From Acanthosoma haemorrhoidale (Eukaryota > Arthropoda > Insecta > Hemiptera > Acanthosomatidae): a stretch of 64,000 nucleotides of DNA. Where the stretch lies: NCBI GenBank assembly GCA_930367205.1, contig OV884009.1, forward strand, positions 86,635,189 through 86,699,188, in the 5' to 3' direction. Below, piece after piece: positions 24,401 to 36,103 of this stretch. A model generated the notes under the pieces. It ran no database searches. It was not told the origin of the DNA and saw only the letters and a program-made list of their open reading frames with translations. Each line of letters opens with the position of its first letter. Positions within the stretch are counted from its first letter, which is position 1. Made by a program: the position numbers and the translations under genes.

Positions 24401-24739
24401 ACCCTTTCCTCGGGGAACATATATTCTAGAGAAAAGGCTGGGCAATCACAAGAAATAAGTATATATAAAGCGATAAGGAAATAATCACACACACACCACA
24501 CTATCAAAAATTTTATTTTATTAAACTTTCCTGTTTATTTAATTGAAGGGAATTCCGAGACATACCAAATAATTGACCTGAAAAAGTAGATACTAATATT
24601 GCATTATTTTTTATCTAATATAACTGATCTGGTTCTTAGACTAATTGATTATTTGAATATTTAATTAATCGAATCATCTAACATGTAACCGTGTGCATCT
24701 CTAGGGTGAGGCCATCTTGAATTTTCTGCAGATTATATT

Positions 24740-24803
24740 TGTTTAATGTTATATCTTAGTCATTGTTAGCTCGAGATACCAATATTTTAAGGGCCGATAA
24801 ATT
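24740..24803 (+). repeat. Dispersed repeat U, copy 1
   Basis: About 60 bp (TTATATCTTAGTCATTGTTA ... AAGGGCCGATAAATTTTA) that matches 27896-27963 in the same orientation. Too short to classify. Confidence 0.45.
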
Positions 24804-25127
24804 TTATAATTAGGTATTTCCCGTAACTATTAAGTATTATAAATAATTATACAATATAGTAATTATTAATGACAAATACATAATTTATATAATTTCATAT
24901 GAATTAATCAGATGAAATAAAGTTTTTTTTTTGTACAATTTATCTTCTATTCAGGAAAATCCATTATTGATATTCTTAATTTCAAAATTACGTAGTTTAG
25001 AAAATAACCTACTCCTTAAGGAACAATGATTAATACCACACACTCACAAACCTACACCTACAGAGGTATATATAGGAGCGAGAATCGGCAGGTCCCGAAA
25101 TTGGGCCCGAAGATTTCTGTCACAACC

Positions 25128-25246
25128 GTGTGAATACTGTTTGAATGAGCGAGTGAATGAAAATTGTACATATGGTATGATTGAGAAAATTTATCAAAAT
25201 TACTTATTGCCCAATAAGACAGATTGTAATTTTACTACAATATAGA
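25128..25246 (+). mobile_element. Solo LINE 3' end
   Basis: TACTGTTTGAATGAGCGAGT through AAGACAGATTGTAATTTTAC to a degraded AATATAGAAGTTTCA. Same 3' subfamily extension as the 18.9-kb and 42.3-kb copies. Repeat X starts within this extension, at 25249. Confidence 0.7.
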
Positions 25247-25248
25247 AG

Positions 25249-25505
25249 TTTCAACTGTTAAAAAGGATCGGTAACTTCTTTATGGGACGAGGCAGAGTAA
25301 ATAACTTCTTTTTGAGACAGCAGAGGGAGAGCCAGAAGACTTCCTTCTTGCCAGGACACAGACTGAGGGCTTGGGACATTTGGTGTTGAGATTGTACCAC
25401 CTTGTAATAAAGACATCAATGCAATCGTGAGTGTAAATTATAATAGTTAGTTTATAAGATAATGTAATAAGCTATCATTTCAATTCCTCATATATTTTAT
25501 CTTAT
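25249..25505 (+). repeat. Dispersed repeat X, copy 2
   Basis: Partner of 18585-18840. Directly abuts the LINE 3' end before it; copy 1 also has a LINE 3' end within 50 bp, on its other side and in the opposite orientation. Confidence 0.65.
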
Positions 25506-27895
25506 TTTAGAATTTCAGTAAACTGATTAAAAACAAATCTGTAAATTTGATTAACCGAATTCCTCCCATTGATCATCACTATTGTTTGAGCCAATCTAAA
25601 ATTTAATAACAAAATTTGGTTAAACAATATAGAATACAAGGCTCTATTGAAAAACACTCAAATTTTAAAAAAAAGAAGAAAATTATTTCTGGCTATCGCT
25701 GCTACTGCTACCTAGGAGATACAGCAGGGACGACCTCGCGGATTGGACACCGTTGGGGTTTTGTCGAAACCGGTCACTTTGGATCGTAGGTTCGTTGTAG
25801 TAGCATCCAAATTTGTCGAGTGCCGAGATTAACTTGTGAGATTAATTTGTCGAATCCTAAGTTATCGGTTTTAATCTGATGGTAGTCATAACAGATACAT
25901 GGTACGGCAGTTTGTTGTATCCTTCGCCTGAAATCGAGGAAAACAGTCAGAAACCATTCATTGGGCCAGAAGCTCATGCCCGAGGCTGGACCAGTCGTTG
26001 GACAGGTAAAAGGGGTAAAAGGGATTCCTAAAATTTTCCTTTCAATTTCGATCTATCCGATCCCGAAAACCACCCCTTTTCCCTTACAGAGAGACGGGTC
26101 AGCGGCGACGGGATTCTGCGGTTGGCGGTAAGTTTGGAATTTATCGAATCTAAAATTAGTAATTATTTATTATTAATATAATTTGTTGTTATGTTTTACT
26201 CGATTTCAGTATTTGTCGTCGTTATTTGATATTACAGTCCACTATTGGTTCTCTATCAGAGAAATAACTTGAAAACTCGTTCGTTATAATTCTGACCTAA
26301 AATTGAATATTAGTGATCTCACAGCTAATTTATCCACGTTCACAACTATAATTCACAAGATAAAATACCTTTAGATTACAATTAATTGGGACAGGATTAA
26401 ATCGAATAAATATTAAGATATCATAATTTTAGTTTAACTTCACGCTGTACGCTCAGAGTTTGGAAGGGTGATCAAATGTAGTAGTTTGAATAATTAAATG
26501 GCAACCCATAAAATAAAATATTTTAATTATTGGACTTGAGCGTCGGGCGTGGTTCTCCGGGTCATATCCAGAAAGTTATTTCTATCGATAGATAGATATA
26601 TTTTCCTACATTAAATATATTTAGATACATTAGAGATATTAGTATTTATTATATGTATCAAAAAATACACTAAACCTGGACCGAATGTAGCAGCCAAAAC
26701 ATGACGGCTAACTATAAACGTACTTAATTTTATTGATGTCAAATGACCGGTCTACAAATTGAAATAAACGGCCAAGGCCATAGAGAAAACAGAAAGATTT
26801 CATGTGAGCGACACGGAGATAATTATGAGGAGACCGTTGCTTTAATGGAGGCGATAACAAACACCATAAACTAGTTGGCACACCACTGAGACCCGGTACT
26901 GTGAGCTGTAATGAAAAATACATGAAACCATTGATAATCGGATAATAGGAGTGGGGATAACGTTGGTATAAAACACTAAGGTTGTCTACTCGGTCTGTAC
27001 TACTAAAGTGTCTTTTCTGTGCATCTGACCTCCTCATGGGATCCGTGTTAGTCTTTCGTGGTCCTGGACACAGTCTTGCTCGTGCAAGTCAGCACGGCAG
27101 GAATCTCCTTGACAACATCACACAGAAGACATCACCAGTACAATATTAGTCAAACTAGATCTTTTAGCTCATTAAATTAACAATTAAACTGCAGTACAGA
27201 ATTATATAACGCACAATTCATCAGTTAATAATCATATTTTAATTTCATTGAAATGATTCATCTCATTACAAGCTAATAAATCATTCCCTTTCGGCAAATG
27301 GTAAAATAAATTATATTAAATATAAATAAATTAATGTATATATTCAATTAATTGATGGTAGCTACGTCAAATTAGACTTCCTGGAATGGAGATAACGTTT
27401 CAAAACATTAGTTAACTTAGGTGAATGTATGCCACAACACAACGCTTCCCAAACGAAGACACGGGAATTTATTAACATTCCTTTAAATTAGATTAATTAA
27501 TATGTGTTCGAACGCTACATCAAAATAGCTGTTGATCAAGGAACTATTTGACTAAACTAATTGTTTAATTAACCTTAAGTAAGTATACTACAATATATTG
27601 GAGCCAATCTCAAATAACGAGGCAGTAAACAAGACGGCAACAAAAACCAACACAAATGAGTATACTAGCAGCATACCGTATACTAGGAGTATACCTGCAT
27701 ACTAGCAAAGCCGTGAGACGTCCCCTGACTATAAAGAAACTTAAAACTTTACTGAGGCGAGTGACCAGTCCATATGTAGGAAAAATCTGGACAGGCGGTA
27801 TGGTATGTCCAACCTTTTACACATAAGAAATATTTGTTTGTATGAGTAGTATTAGTCAGTGGTCCTTTATGAGAAACAGGTGGCTTTCTAAATAA
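25506..27895. other. AT-rich spacer, no gene recognised
   Basis: Mostly AT-rich. A GC-richer patch near 25690-26130 and a 109-codon minus-strand frame near 26708-27037 have no recognisable motif. Nothing else to report. Confidence 0.5.
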
Positions 27896-27963
27896 ATTTA
27901 AATTATATCTTAGTAATTGTTGACTCAAGATGCTAATATGTTAAAGGCCGATTGATTTCAGAG
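27896..27963 (+). repeat. Dispersed repeat U, copy 2
   Basis: TTATATCTTAGTAATTGTTG ... AAAGGCCGATTGATTTCA, matching 24740-24803. Confidence 0.45.
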
Positions 27964-28955
27964 CTGAATCCTACGCCCAAAAAGTGCCTTCGGAGCCTAT
28001 GAATCGTGTAAAAACGAAGTGATAGCTGATTTGAGATTTCATTATTGATTGTATTTAGCACAAGACGATAGAGAAGGAATTTCAAGTTAGGGGCCGTTAA
28101 ATAGGGAACACTTGAGGACTTGTGAACTGACAGAGCAATTAAAGTTGCTCGGTACTACTTGGACTTAGTCCTAAGTTCGACGGAAATTTTTAACTTACTT
28201 TTGCTTAGCTGTCAGCAACGCTTCTGCCGGCTTTTATCTGTTTGTTCAACCGTGACATTCTTTTGGAAGCTCCGCTATTCAAGGCCTTCACAATACTTAT
28301 CTAACTACCTTATTTATTGATGTATTGAGGCGTTCAACCCCCCCCATCTCGCAATATTATATTAACTAAAAATATTAAAGGGTAAACTCTAGACAAAGGG
28401 GGGGGGCATCGGACAAACCGACCTTCTTATGGCTTTTCCTACAGGGCTATTTCTACCCGCTTCCGCAGGTTTCCGTACCTTGTAAAAAAAAGATTTTACC
28501 CTGTGCCTTTAAACCAGTCCAAAAATGATCAATAAAATAATTTTTGCTGAAAGTGATGGACAGTTGCTACTCAAGGCCCGGCTGGATTTTTTTACATCCA
28601 GGATTCCCTTTCAATTCCAGAGATTTCGTTAGAGAAGTTTCTTAGGATCTATATCAAATTCTATCCAGCGAGCAGGGGGTCCACCACTGGTCCCGGGCAA
28701 GAGGACAGGTAATCCCTGAGCTGCAGAATTAACGTCGGCAAGCAGTTCCAGTCTGCTCCCAGGCAGAGCAGAGATATAGATCGACTACGCCTTGAAAAAT
28801 CACACAACGCTGGGTTAATCTAAGATTTATATATTCAGTTACACTGCAGAAAAACAACACTATGCATTTAAATATAATTACTCTTTCATGAAAATTTATT
28901 TAATCTATTAATAAAACATTTCACTATAGACAAATTTATGGCTTAGTGTATATTA
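27964..28955. other. Spacer, nothing recognised
   Basis: Contains C and G homopolymer runs (near 28340 and 28398-28406) and a GC-richer part near 28560-28790. No supported gene. Confidence 0.5.
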
Positions 28956-29400
28956 TTTAGCCAGGAAACAGCGAATGAACTCACCCACCAACGGCACACC
29001 AAGCAACGGAGGTCAGCGTTCTTCAGCCGCTCGAAAGAGGTATGCCGGACCAATTTTCGCATGATCCCATTCTGGAAATGTTGGAGACATTTGGCTGTAT
29101 TGCCAGTCAAGTGGGTAAATAGTGGAGGACACATTTATATATCATCAATTTGAGACCAAGTGGCAGGTTGGGTGAAGGTAGCAAGTGCGATAGCTGGTAG
29201 ATCTTTGTCTTACTTTTTCTATTTTATTACTAAAATGAGTAGAGAAATGGAGATGCCTATCCATTTTTATACCCGAATAGTGCATTGAGAAAGCTGGTGA
29301 GTTCTCTTGCCCTCCTATGCTATACGATTTTGGCAAGGATTTTTTCCCCTTTTGGAGGGAGAAGATTATGCAGTCGGTCTTCCCGGGGTTTACACTTATG
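28956..29400 (-). pseudogene. Decayed Jockey-type reverse transcriptase fragment of a second LINE family
   Basis: Read on the minus strand, NPGKTDCIIFS, then GIKMDRHLHFSTHFSNKIEK, then a LYP-like segment and TNAKCLQHFQN-type and FERLKNADL-type blocks follow in the order of the region downstream of the RT palm in Jockey elements (NP.KT..I.F, YLG..LD..LTF..HI, LQ..QNK.LR). It is split by stops and frame changes. The sequence is too different from copies A-G to be the same family. Confidence 0.55.
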
Positions 29401-29407
29401 TATCATA

Positions 29408-29552
29408 CATTTTTTTTTTTTTTTTTCCTTCATAGCCCCTTAAAACTTATTCATAACCCCTAAGACAATAGATACTTAGGTGAATCCATTTACAAATTAT
29501 TCTGTATTTCCTGTAGCATCACTACATTATATACAGGTTTTGTTATTTTATA
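29408..29552 (-). repeat. Dispersed repeat Z, copy 2
   Basis: Partner of 20290-20432. On the minus strand it ends in a poly(A) run (+ strand T-run at about 29410-29427), as expected for a retroposed 3' end. Confidence 0.6.
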
Positions 29553-30124
29553 GAAATTATATAATCGAATAAACAAGTATAATGATATACATTATACGTG
29601 ACTAGACTAAACTGACTAATAAGGTGATGGGGCTCACCTTTTTGATCAACCTTAAAACTAACTTACATACTAAATCATACATTTTCCTAATTGAATGCAT
29701 TATTAAGTTTATTGATTATTTTATTTCATTGAGAAGGGAAATGTGCAAGATATGGTATTAAAAATATTAGTTATATAATATAAAAAATGGTTACTTACTC
29801 TATGAATGGTTGGCCAAGATGTAGAAAGGAACAGCTGGCTAAGAGCAGTAGTTCACTTTCCACACTAACCCCGCAGCTTATCGTCTTGGGTTTATGGCGG
29901 GAGAAGCATTGTGAATTGCTTGGCTCGCTGCCATAGAGGCGAAAAAGACAGGCTCACCTACGAAGGGCCTGGCGGCCCTCAGCAATAAACCCTATTGTTT
30001 CCAAGCCATACAATAAAGGATACTATGGCATTTTCGCCCCTCTTATTTTATCCAGCGTGTGGCTCCATTCACTCGCCTGCGAGCTTTGCAGTTTAGCTCA
30101 CGAACGGGATCGAACAAGTTAATT
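29553..30124. other. Spacer, nothing recognised
   Basis: Moderately GC-rich near 29800-30110 but without a supported frame or repeat partner. Confidence 0.5.
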
Positions 30125-30268
30125 TATTATTTAAATACTTTATTATGATAAAATTACAATATGCCTTATTGTACAATAAATAATTGTGATAAATGTTCTC
30201 ACAATCCACATGCGAAAGAGGAAGTGAAGTCCCCCATGCTCCTCCTTCAGCTAATTCCAGTTAATTTA
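30125..30268 (-). mobile_element. Solo LINE 3' end with internal deletion
   Basis: Minus-strand terminal block (AATTTTATCATAATAAAGTA) joined directly to the GC-rich part of the 3' UTR (CATGCGAAAGAGGAAG on the plus strand). About 70-90 bp of the 3' UTR between these blocks is missing. Confidence 0.6.
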
Positions 30269-32111
30269 TAGACCACCTTAATCATCACTTCAGGTATATC
30301 TCCAGGTTCTGTTTAAACAGCCCTTCACCCTAACTGGCTAAAGACGAACTCTACCTGGTTGGTACTATGTATTTGTGCCTTAAAAAAGGCAATAATAATA
30401 ATATTTTTATCATCCTGAGACTTTCCCTAAAGTTCGAACATTTATTTAACAAAAAATGGGTTCTTAGACAGCCGCTAAAATTGACAATGTGCAGAAATAA
30501 ATTATAAAAAAAATTAAAATAAAACAAGAAAAGTATTATAAAAATGTATATCTAACAATATTATCCAAGAATTAAAAATATAAAATGAAATAAATATACA
30601 CAAAAACAATATGACGTAAATGAAACAAGAGCTTGAAAAATATAAACGAAATATCTACACAAATACTCACACATAAACTAATTCACAATTGGTTTGGGTT
30701 CTCACGTATACAGATGAAAATACTTCCATATCTAGATTTACACGTAAAAAAAAATACCCTACTCACTCGAATATGTACCGCCCCCTACAACATTATGGGA
30801 ATGTAATAAAATTCAACACTCTAACATTAGTTAACACTTTATGCTATCCATTTGTTTGTAATAGAAAATAACTGAGCGATCTTTTTTTGAATTCATTTAA
30901 CGAAGGAGTGCGGCGAATGGCCCGGGGATAGGAGGCCCAGAATGATATTGCGATTAAGATGAAGGAATTGTTTGGCATTGTAGATCTAGGAGATACGGAC
31001 ATAAGACGGATTGTCAGGAGCAGGTTTGGAGTAAATGAAGATCAGCAATAGTGTTAAGTACGAGAGAGGAATGAAGGTAATTTTTTGCCAGGTAGGTGGC
31101 ATAGGGTCTCGAACGTGCTGGTTATCGTAATTTTCCACTAAAAATTCTATTGTTAGTTCTTACAATACACATAAATCTAAAGGGGGAGAAAATAAAACCA
31201 GGTACAAATTCATTTTATAGATTAATGGGGTAAAAAATTAATTTGGACCCAAATGTCATTTCATCGAAAGTAAGCCTTCACAATGTTATCACCTAATCTT
31301 AGTACTCATATGATTTTTATGAAGAGTGCTATATAAAATGTCTTTCTATATATATAAATGGTAGAAGAAACTCTGAAGTTTATTATTTTATCCCATTTCC
31401 TCTCGGGAAACGTTTTTTCACTCAAAAAATGACCGGAAATTTCCCTATATTTCGATGGGTGCCGTCGGAAGGTGAATGACATTTTAGTGTCATATTATTA
31501 TTAGACATTATACGTGCATATAAAAAAAGCTTGGATATCAAATATATACATTGGTGTTCAATGGTTCTTAATGTTTTTATTGATTTTAAAGGAATTCTAA
31601 ACACTGATGTACGTAGCAGAAATGCTAAATACAATCGTCTCATTGTCCCAAACCGAAGGAAGAGGCTCTACTTTCAAACAGGTATGCCCCGTTTGTATCT
31701 TTTCGTCATTGGTCTGTCTCTTTATTTGTGTGTTCTATGATAATGTCCGTAAAATAATACACAAACCTCTACTACTAATTTCTACTCCAGTACTAATTTT
31801 TAAACAATTAGCCAGCAGGAAAGTAGAAACGAATAAAATAAACTTCAGATCTATTTGCTAAACTTCAACGTATTACATGTTACAGCTCAGAAGGTATTAT
31901 TGAAGGCTCAAAAATGTATATTTTTCCTATAATTAAGAAACCATTAAATAGGATAATGGAAAAATAGTTTCAGAGACATTCAAAAAAATAGTCTTACTTA
32001 TCAGCTATAGAATTACGTCTCTAATGTTAAGTTTGTTATGGCCAACATTAAGGCTAGTTTAAATATTTTTAATGGTTTTCTGCGTAATTTTTTTTTTGCA
32101 TTTTTTTAAAT
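30269..32111. other. AT-rich spacer, no gene recognised
   Basis: Frames of 60-84 codons near 30689 and 31422-31861 overlap each other on both strands and show no motif. Confidence 0.55.
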
Positions 32112-32540
32112 GCCACATTGATGTAAAAAAAGGTTATGCGGCACAAATCTAATAATTAATGAAACCAAGAAATCTTTTCAGTTACGAAAAATAAAATGAC
32201 GAGCCTTGGATTATCCATTTATCAACTAACTTAGAATACTTGAAAAATCAATGTTCAATGGCTGAGGTGGTCTAACGAATGAAACCAAGTATTTTTTATC
32301 CTATGCATTCAGATCAAGCATATATATTTTGAGTGGTGGGAAATTCGGCATCTTCCGTTCAAGTCATAATACTACCATAATCGTAAGATTACATCCACTA
32401 ATAATTTTTCAAGTATTCTAAGTTAGTTGATAAATGGATAATCCAAGGCTCGTCATTTTATTTTTCGTAACTGAAAAGATTTCTTCGTTTCATTAATTAT
32501 TAGATTTGTGCCGCATAACCTTTTTCTACATCAATGTGGC
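32112..32540. repeat. Long inverted repeat, 137-bp arms, with tRNA-like loop
   Basis: The left arm (32112-32248) and right arm (32404-32540) are reverse complements with, by eye, two mismatches in 137 bp. They start GCCACATTGATGTA and end TACATCAATGTGGC. The 155-bp centre contains TGGCTGAGGTGGTCTAACG, a strong tRNA-Leu/Ser-type A-box, and CCGTTCAAGTC, a B-box-like segment about 95 nt later. It could be a foldback DNA element with long terminal inverted repeats, or a duplication that formed a palindrome. Any transcript through it would fold into a long hairpin. No clear target duplication at the outer ends. Confidence 0.9.
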
Positions 32541-33410
32541 TTTTAATACTAAAGTCTAAATTCATGGTTAAGAGCTCAAAGTTTAATATATTTTTTTAAT
32601 TTAAGTTCTGGGTACCTTAATTCGTTTAGATAATAATTACACAATATTAAAGTAGGTTCATGAAATAAGAAACAGGGGAATGTTCATAGTATGTAACAAG
32701 TTATAATTTTAGAATAGATCGAGCAATGAGTCGAAAACGATCACAGCACTAACCCAAAACCTCCTCGAAAAAAGGGGGAGAAAGAATACATTGTTGCCGA
32801 TAATAATTCAACGTGCATAATTAATTATCAAGTAGAATTGAACATTAATTAATTATATAATAAATAAAAATGGTGTCCGAATTGTGAAAATATTTCTCAC
32901 GACAAGCGACGACTAGAAGGATATGGCAGTTGACGACGGAGGAAGCTGAGCGTGAGACAAACGAACGCCACGGGTCATTAGTTCCCTTTCAAGAAGATCC
33001 ATCTACTGTTGCCGCTCGTACTTTGCCACCAAAGTCGCAACTTTGTGCATGCAGCTCACGACTTATTGGCTGTCTCTACAGCTTGCCTCATCGCTAAAAG
33101 ACTCCAACACCCATCTCAGTGTGACAATAGTAGAATCGTAGATTAGCGCCTTCGTTATGTCTGTTGTACCGTAAGGAATTGTAAGGAGGTTGAACTTATG
33201 TAAATCCACCTTCGCCATCTAATGGAAGGGATGACTGGTCTTTGACTATGGCCACACTGGTGATAATGAATGATATTGGGAGGTGCTGTGTTAAATATTG
33301 TTTATATGAGATTGTAAATATTAACTATTGAGTTTGATAGGTTAAGTGCATGGTGTATAAGGTTTATAAAACGAAAGCGGATCTTCTATAGTTTACTGTA
33401 TGTAACATTT
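32541..33410. other. Spacer, nothing recognised
   Basis: A short GC-richer part near 32890-33240 has no supported frame. Confidence 0.5.
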
Positions 33411-33425
33411 AGTTGTAATGTCGAT
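33411..33425 (+). repeat. Left target-site duplication of the 33.4-kb insertion
   Basis: AGTTGTAATGTCGAT. The same bases recur at 33862-33875 (14 certain bases, plus an A shared with the poly(A) tail). Confidence 0.8.
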
Positions 33426-33861
33426 AGTAAACTGTAGATAGTAATAATTAGGATATAAAACTTCCAACGTAGAACATAAGATATATTGTTAATAAATAAC
33501 ATAGATAGTTGTAAGTTATATAAGAATAGAATAGAAAACAAAATTGTTAGTTAGTAGATAGGGAATACTATCGTTATACTTTATAGCATAAGTTAGTTAG
33601 ATATAAGTAATGTATAACAGAAAAACGAATAAAGACGGTTTCACAGTATTACCAAGGTGCGCTGACTGGTGCAATAACCCCAATTGCACTGGAATACGCG
33701 CACCATAGACATCGATAAAAGCCCCTGGAGTCTGCCTCACAGACTAGCAGGGAGACCCCGAGTTACGAGGGTTTGATAACCGATCCCCGAGCCTGCATCA
33801 CGGGCTCGAAGGGAAACCCCGTATGAGGCTTCCGCCTTAGGTAGGGAAAAAAAAAAAAAAA
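33426..33861 (+). mobile_element. Structured poly(A)-tailed SINE-like retroposon
   Basis: A 435-bp insertion with a TSD and a terminal A-run (33847-33861). The 5' half is AT-rich and purine-rich. The 3' half (from about 33640) is GC-rich and full of hairpins: GGTGCGC (33656-33662) with GCGCACC (33698-33704), enclosing GTGCAAT (33669-33675) with ATTGCAC (33683-33689) around an AACCCCA loop; GTCTG/CAGAC (33730-33744); GAGCC/GGCTC (33789-33807). An AATAAA lies near 33629, well before the tail. No A/B-box pair and no protein. It may be a SINE of unknown head type or a 5'-truncated LINE 3' UTR. Confidence 0.75.
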
Positions 33862-33875
33862 AGTTGTAATGTCGA

Positions 33876-35640
33876 TTGGTTCTCTTACTTCTTATAACTT
33901 GATTCAGTTTATGTTTAAGTACTGTAAATAGTTTTCTGTGTTAGTGTAATAAACATACTAGGTTAAACAGTACAAATGCCTAAACGCTGTCCCCGGAGTT
34001 TGTAGGTATGTGTATCTTTTAGTTCTATTATTAAATCTTATTTATAATAAAGATTTTATGTATATTATTAAATTAATTTAAACTGATCACATTTTGTAAC
34101 TTATATTTCATTAATGATTTTACGCTTAAGGATGGTTCTGAAGCAAGGTTTCATTTATTATTTTTCCTTCTTATATCAATAGTGGTTTGGGATATACATA
34201 TATTAAATATTGTACGGTTTAATGGTATACTAAGTGCACCCAATACTTTGTGATTCAGTATAAGGGTTTCAAGATAACCACCACCATGTTATTCACGTTA
34301 ACTGTTGCGTAGTTCATTTCCTTCCCTTGATTCCGTTCATTGAATCTACTCCTTTGAAGATTTATTAAGTAATTAATTTAATATTTTGGTTTCTTTAGCT
34401 TAGTGCCCATTCCTTTTATACAATTTAGAAACCTAGTTATTTGTTAAAAACTTTTTCCCACAGAGCTGCGGTATTCCGTTAGTTGGTCTACCTCTCTCTG
34501 GAGCTCACAACAGTTAATTATAAAAAACTCACAACTTTCATTATGAACAACAGTATATACAAAGAGTTTTAGCTACTCGGTTTATTAACAGAAATACCAT
34601 TTTCCGAAACATTAACTAACCATTAGGCTACAACTGAGGTATCACTTTCCCAACTAACACAATTCCAACATAAGCCAAACCATCAATCCAGTTCTTTAAA
34701 TTAGGTGTATTATATACATTTCAATACAGAATAATGTAGTGAGTGTTTCTTAAGCTGTCTGAGCTGCTGGTTACAAACATATATTATCCGAATAATACTA
34801 CTTCTTAAGAGTTACCAAAAGTTATTTATGTTACCTTAAATCTATAAATAACAAATGTATACGATTGACTACGGCTATTTTTTATTTTCAATTAAATATT
34901 CATGTATACAATCACAGTGAAGTTTTGCTTGCAATGCTGCTAGATTAATATCACGTTGTCTGCACTAGTATTGTGAAATCAAAATTAAGAAAAAACATAC
35001 AAACGTAACTTAACAACATCTGCGGTTTCAAAAGCTATTCTCAGGTCGTTCTTTCGTTATGTGTAGACAAGGTATGGATAACTTTTATGGGAATTGTCAT
35101 ATTTCCATAATTTCTTTAAGGATGCTTAAAATCCCAACAAACATATCCAAGTGGCTTGTTTTATTTTTTGATTTAAATGCTCAGATCAAGAATGCAGTGA
35201 ACTTGCACGTCACATATCGCAGCCATATCCGTAAAAAATCTTAACACATTACATATTATATCAATTTGAAGATATGAGTGAGCTGTCTATCCAGAATTTG
35301 GGTTGGTTTGAGAATAGAAGATGCTAAATTATCATAAATTTTATTACCGACGAAAGGATAGAGATAAAAATAACTAATTGGTATACAAGAATATTTATCT
35401 ATAACGTACCCGAAATCCGAGAGTTCCAGGGCGTCTAGAAAGTGTTCACGTAATGACTACGTGGCCATTAATCATAGCGCATTTGATCAAAACCATCAAA
35501 CGCAATAAACCTCCTTTAACTTGTCAATCAAAGGATCATAAATGTCTTCATTTTTAGGGTGTCGTTGAGTATTTTGTGTTTGTCTGTCCCGTTTATTTTA
35601 AGTGTTGTGCTGAAGATAAAGTTTTACTAGGGGGTCCCAG
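33876..35640. other. AT-rich spacer, nothing recognised
   Basis: No frame above about 60 codons and no repeat partner found. Confidence 0.55.
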
Positions 35641-35700
35641 TTTGTATTAAGAAAACATAAAACACTAGCAAATTTAATTAATCAATTAATTAATCTGAAT

Positions 35701-36103
35701 ATTTTGTTAGTGTGCTTGGTTGTTACTAGCATCGGTGCCAGTCTCGGCTTGAAATTCGCCACTGACGACCTGGACACGGTCGAAATGAGGTGGCAGCGAG
35801 GGGACGACCGCGTCCACATGTCCGTCAGACCGGGATAACTTGATCCGGGTTCGTAACACGAAGAGGGACTTCTTCATCCGGCACCTACAATGGGACGATG
35901 AATCGTGGATTCACATCGGCGAGGAGATGACTCAGGACAAGCACCACCTCTACTGGTTGACGCGACACATGATCCTGGTACTGGTAGGGAAGGTGAAGTT
36001 CGTCTGGTTCGCTGACGGGAGAGTCACGTCCAGGGGGGATAACGGCCTACCGGTTGTTTGGCTACATTGGGGAGCTGGTCGTCTTCGCCTGACTTCCCAT
36101 CGA
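35701..36103 (+). pseudogene. GC3-biased unknown coding segment with two G-run frameshifts
   Basis: The reading frame starts in a hydrophobic stretch (ILLVCLVVTSIGASLGL, about 35701-35751) that resembles a signal peptide core, though no ATG is in frame upstream; an exon start after an AG is also possible. From about 35755 nearly all codons end in G or C, unlike the surroundings. The frame shifts at CCGGGAT (35831-35836), continues through RDFFIRHLQWDDESW and HMILVLVGKVKFVWFADG, shifts again at AGGGGGGAT (near 36031-36039), and ends in FGYIGELVVFA and TGA at about 36103. One fewer G at each run would make it continuous. I do not recognise the protein. It could be a young pseudogene or a gene with sequencing errors. 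Confidence 0.5.

Noticed and set aside
26708..27037. 109-codon minus-strand frame
   Set aside because: No recognisable domain, no repeat partner and no upstream promoter signal.
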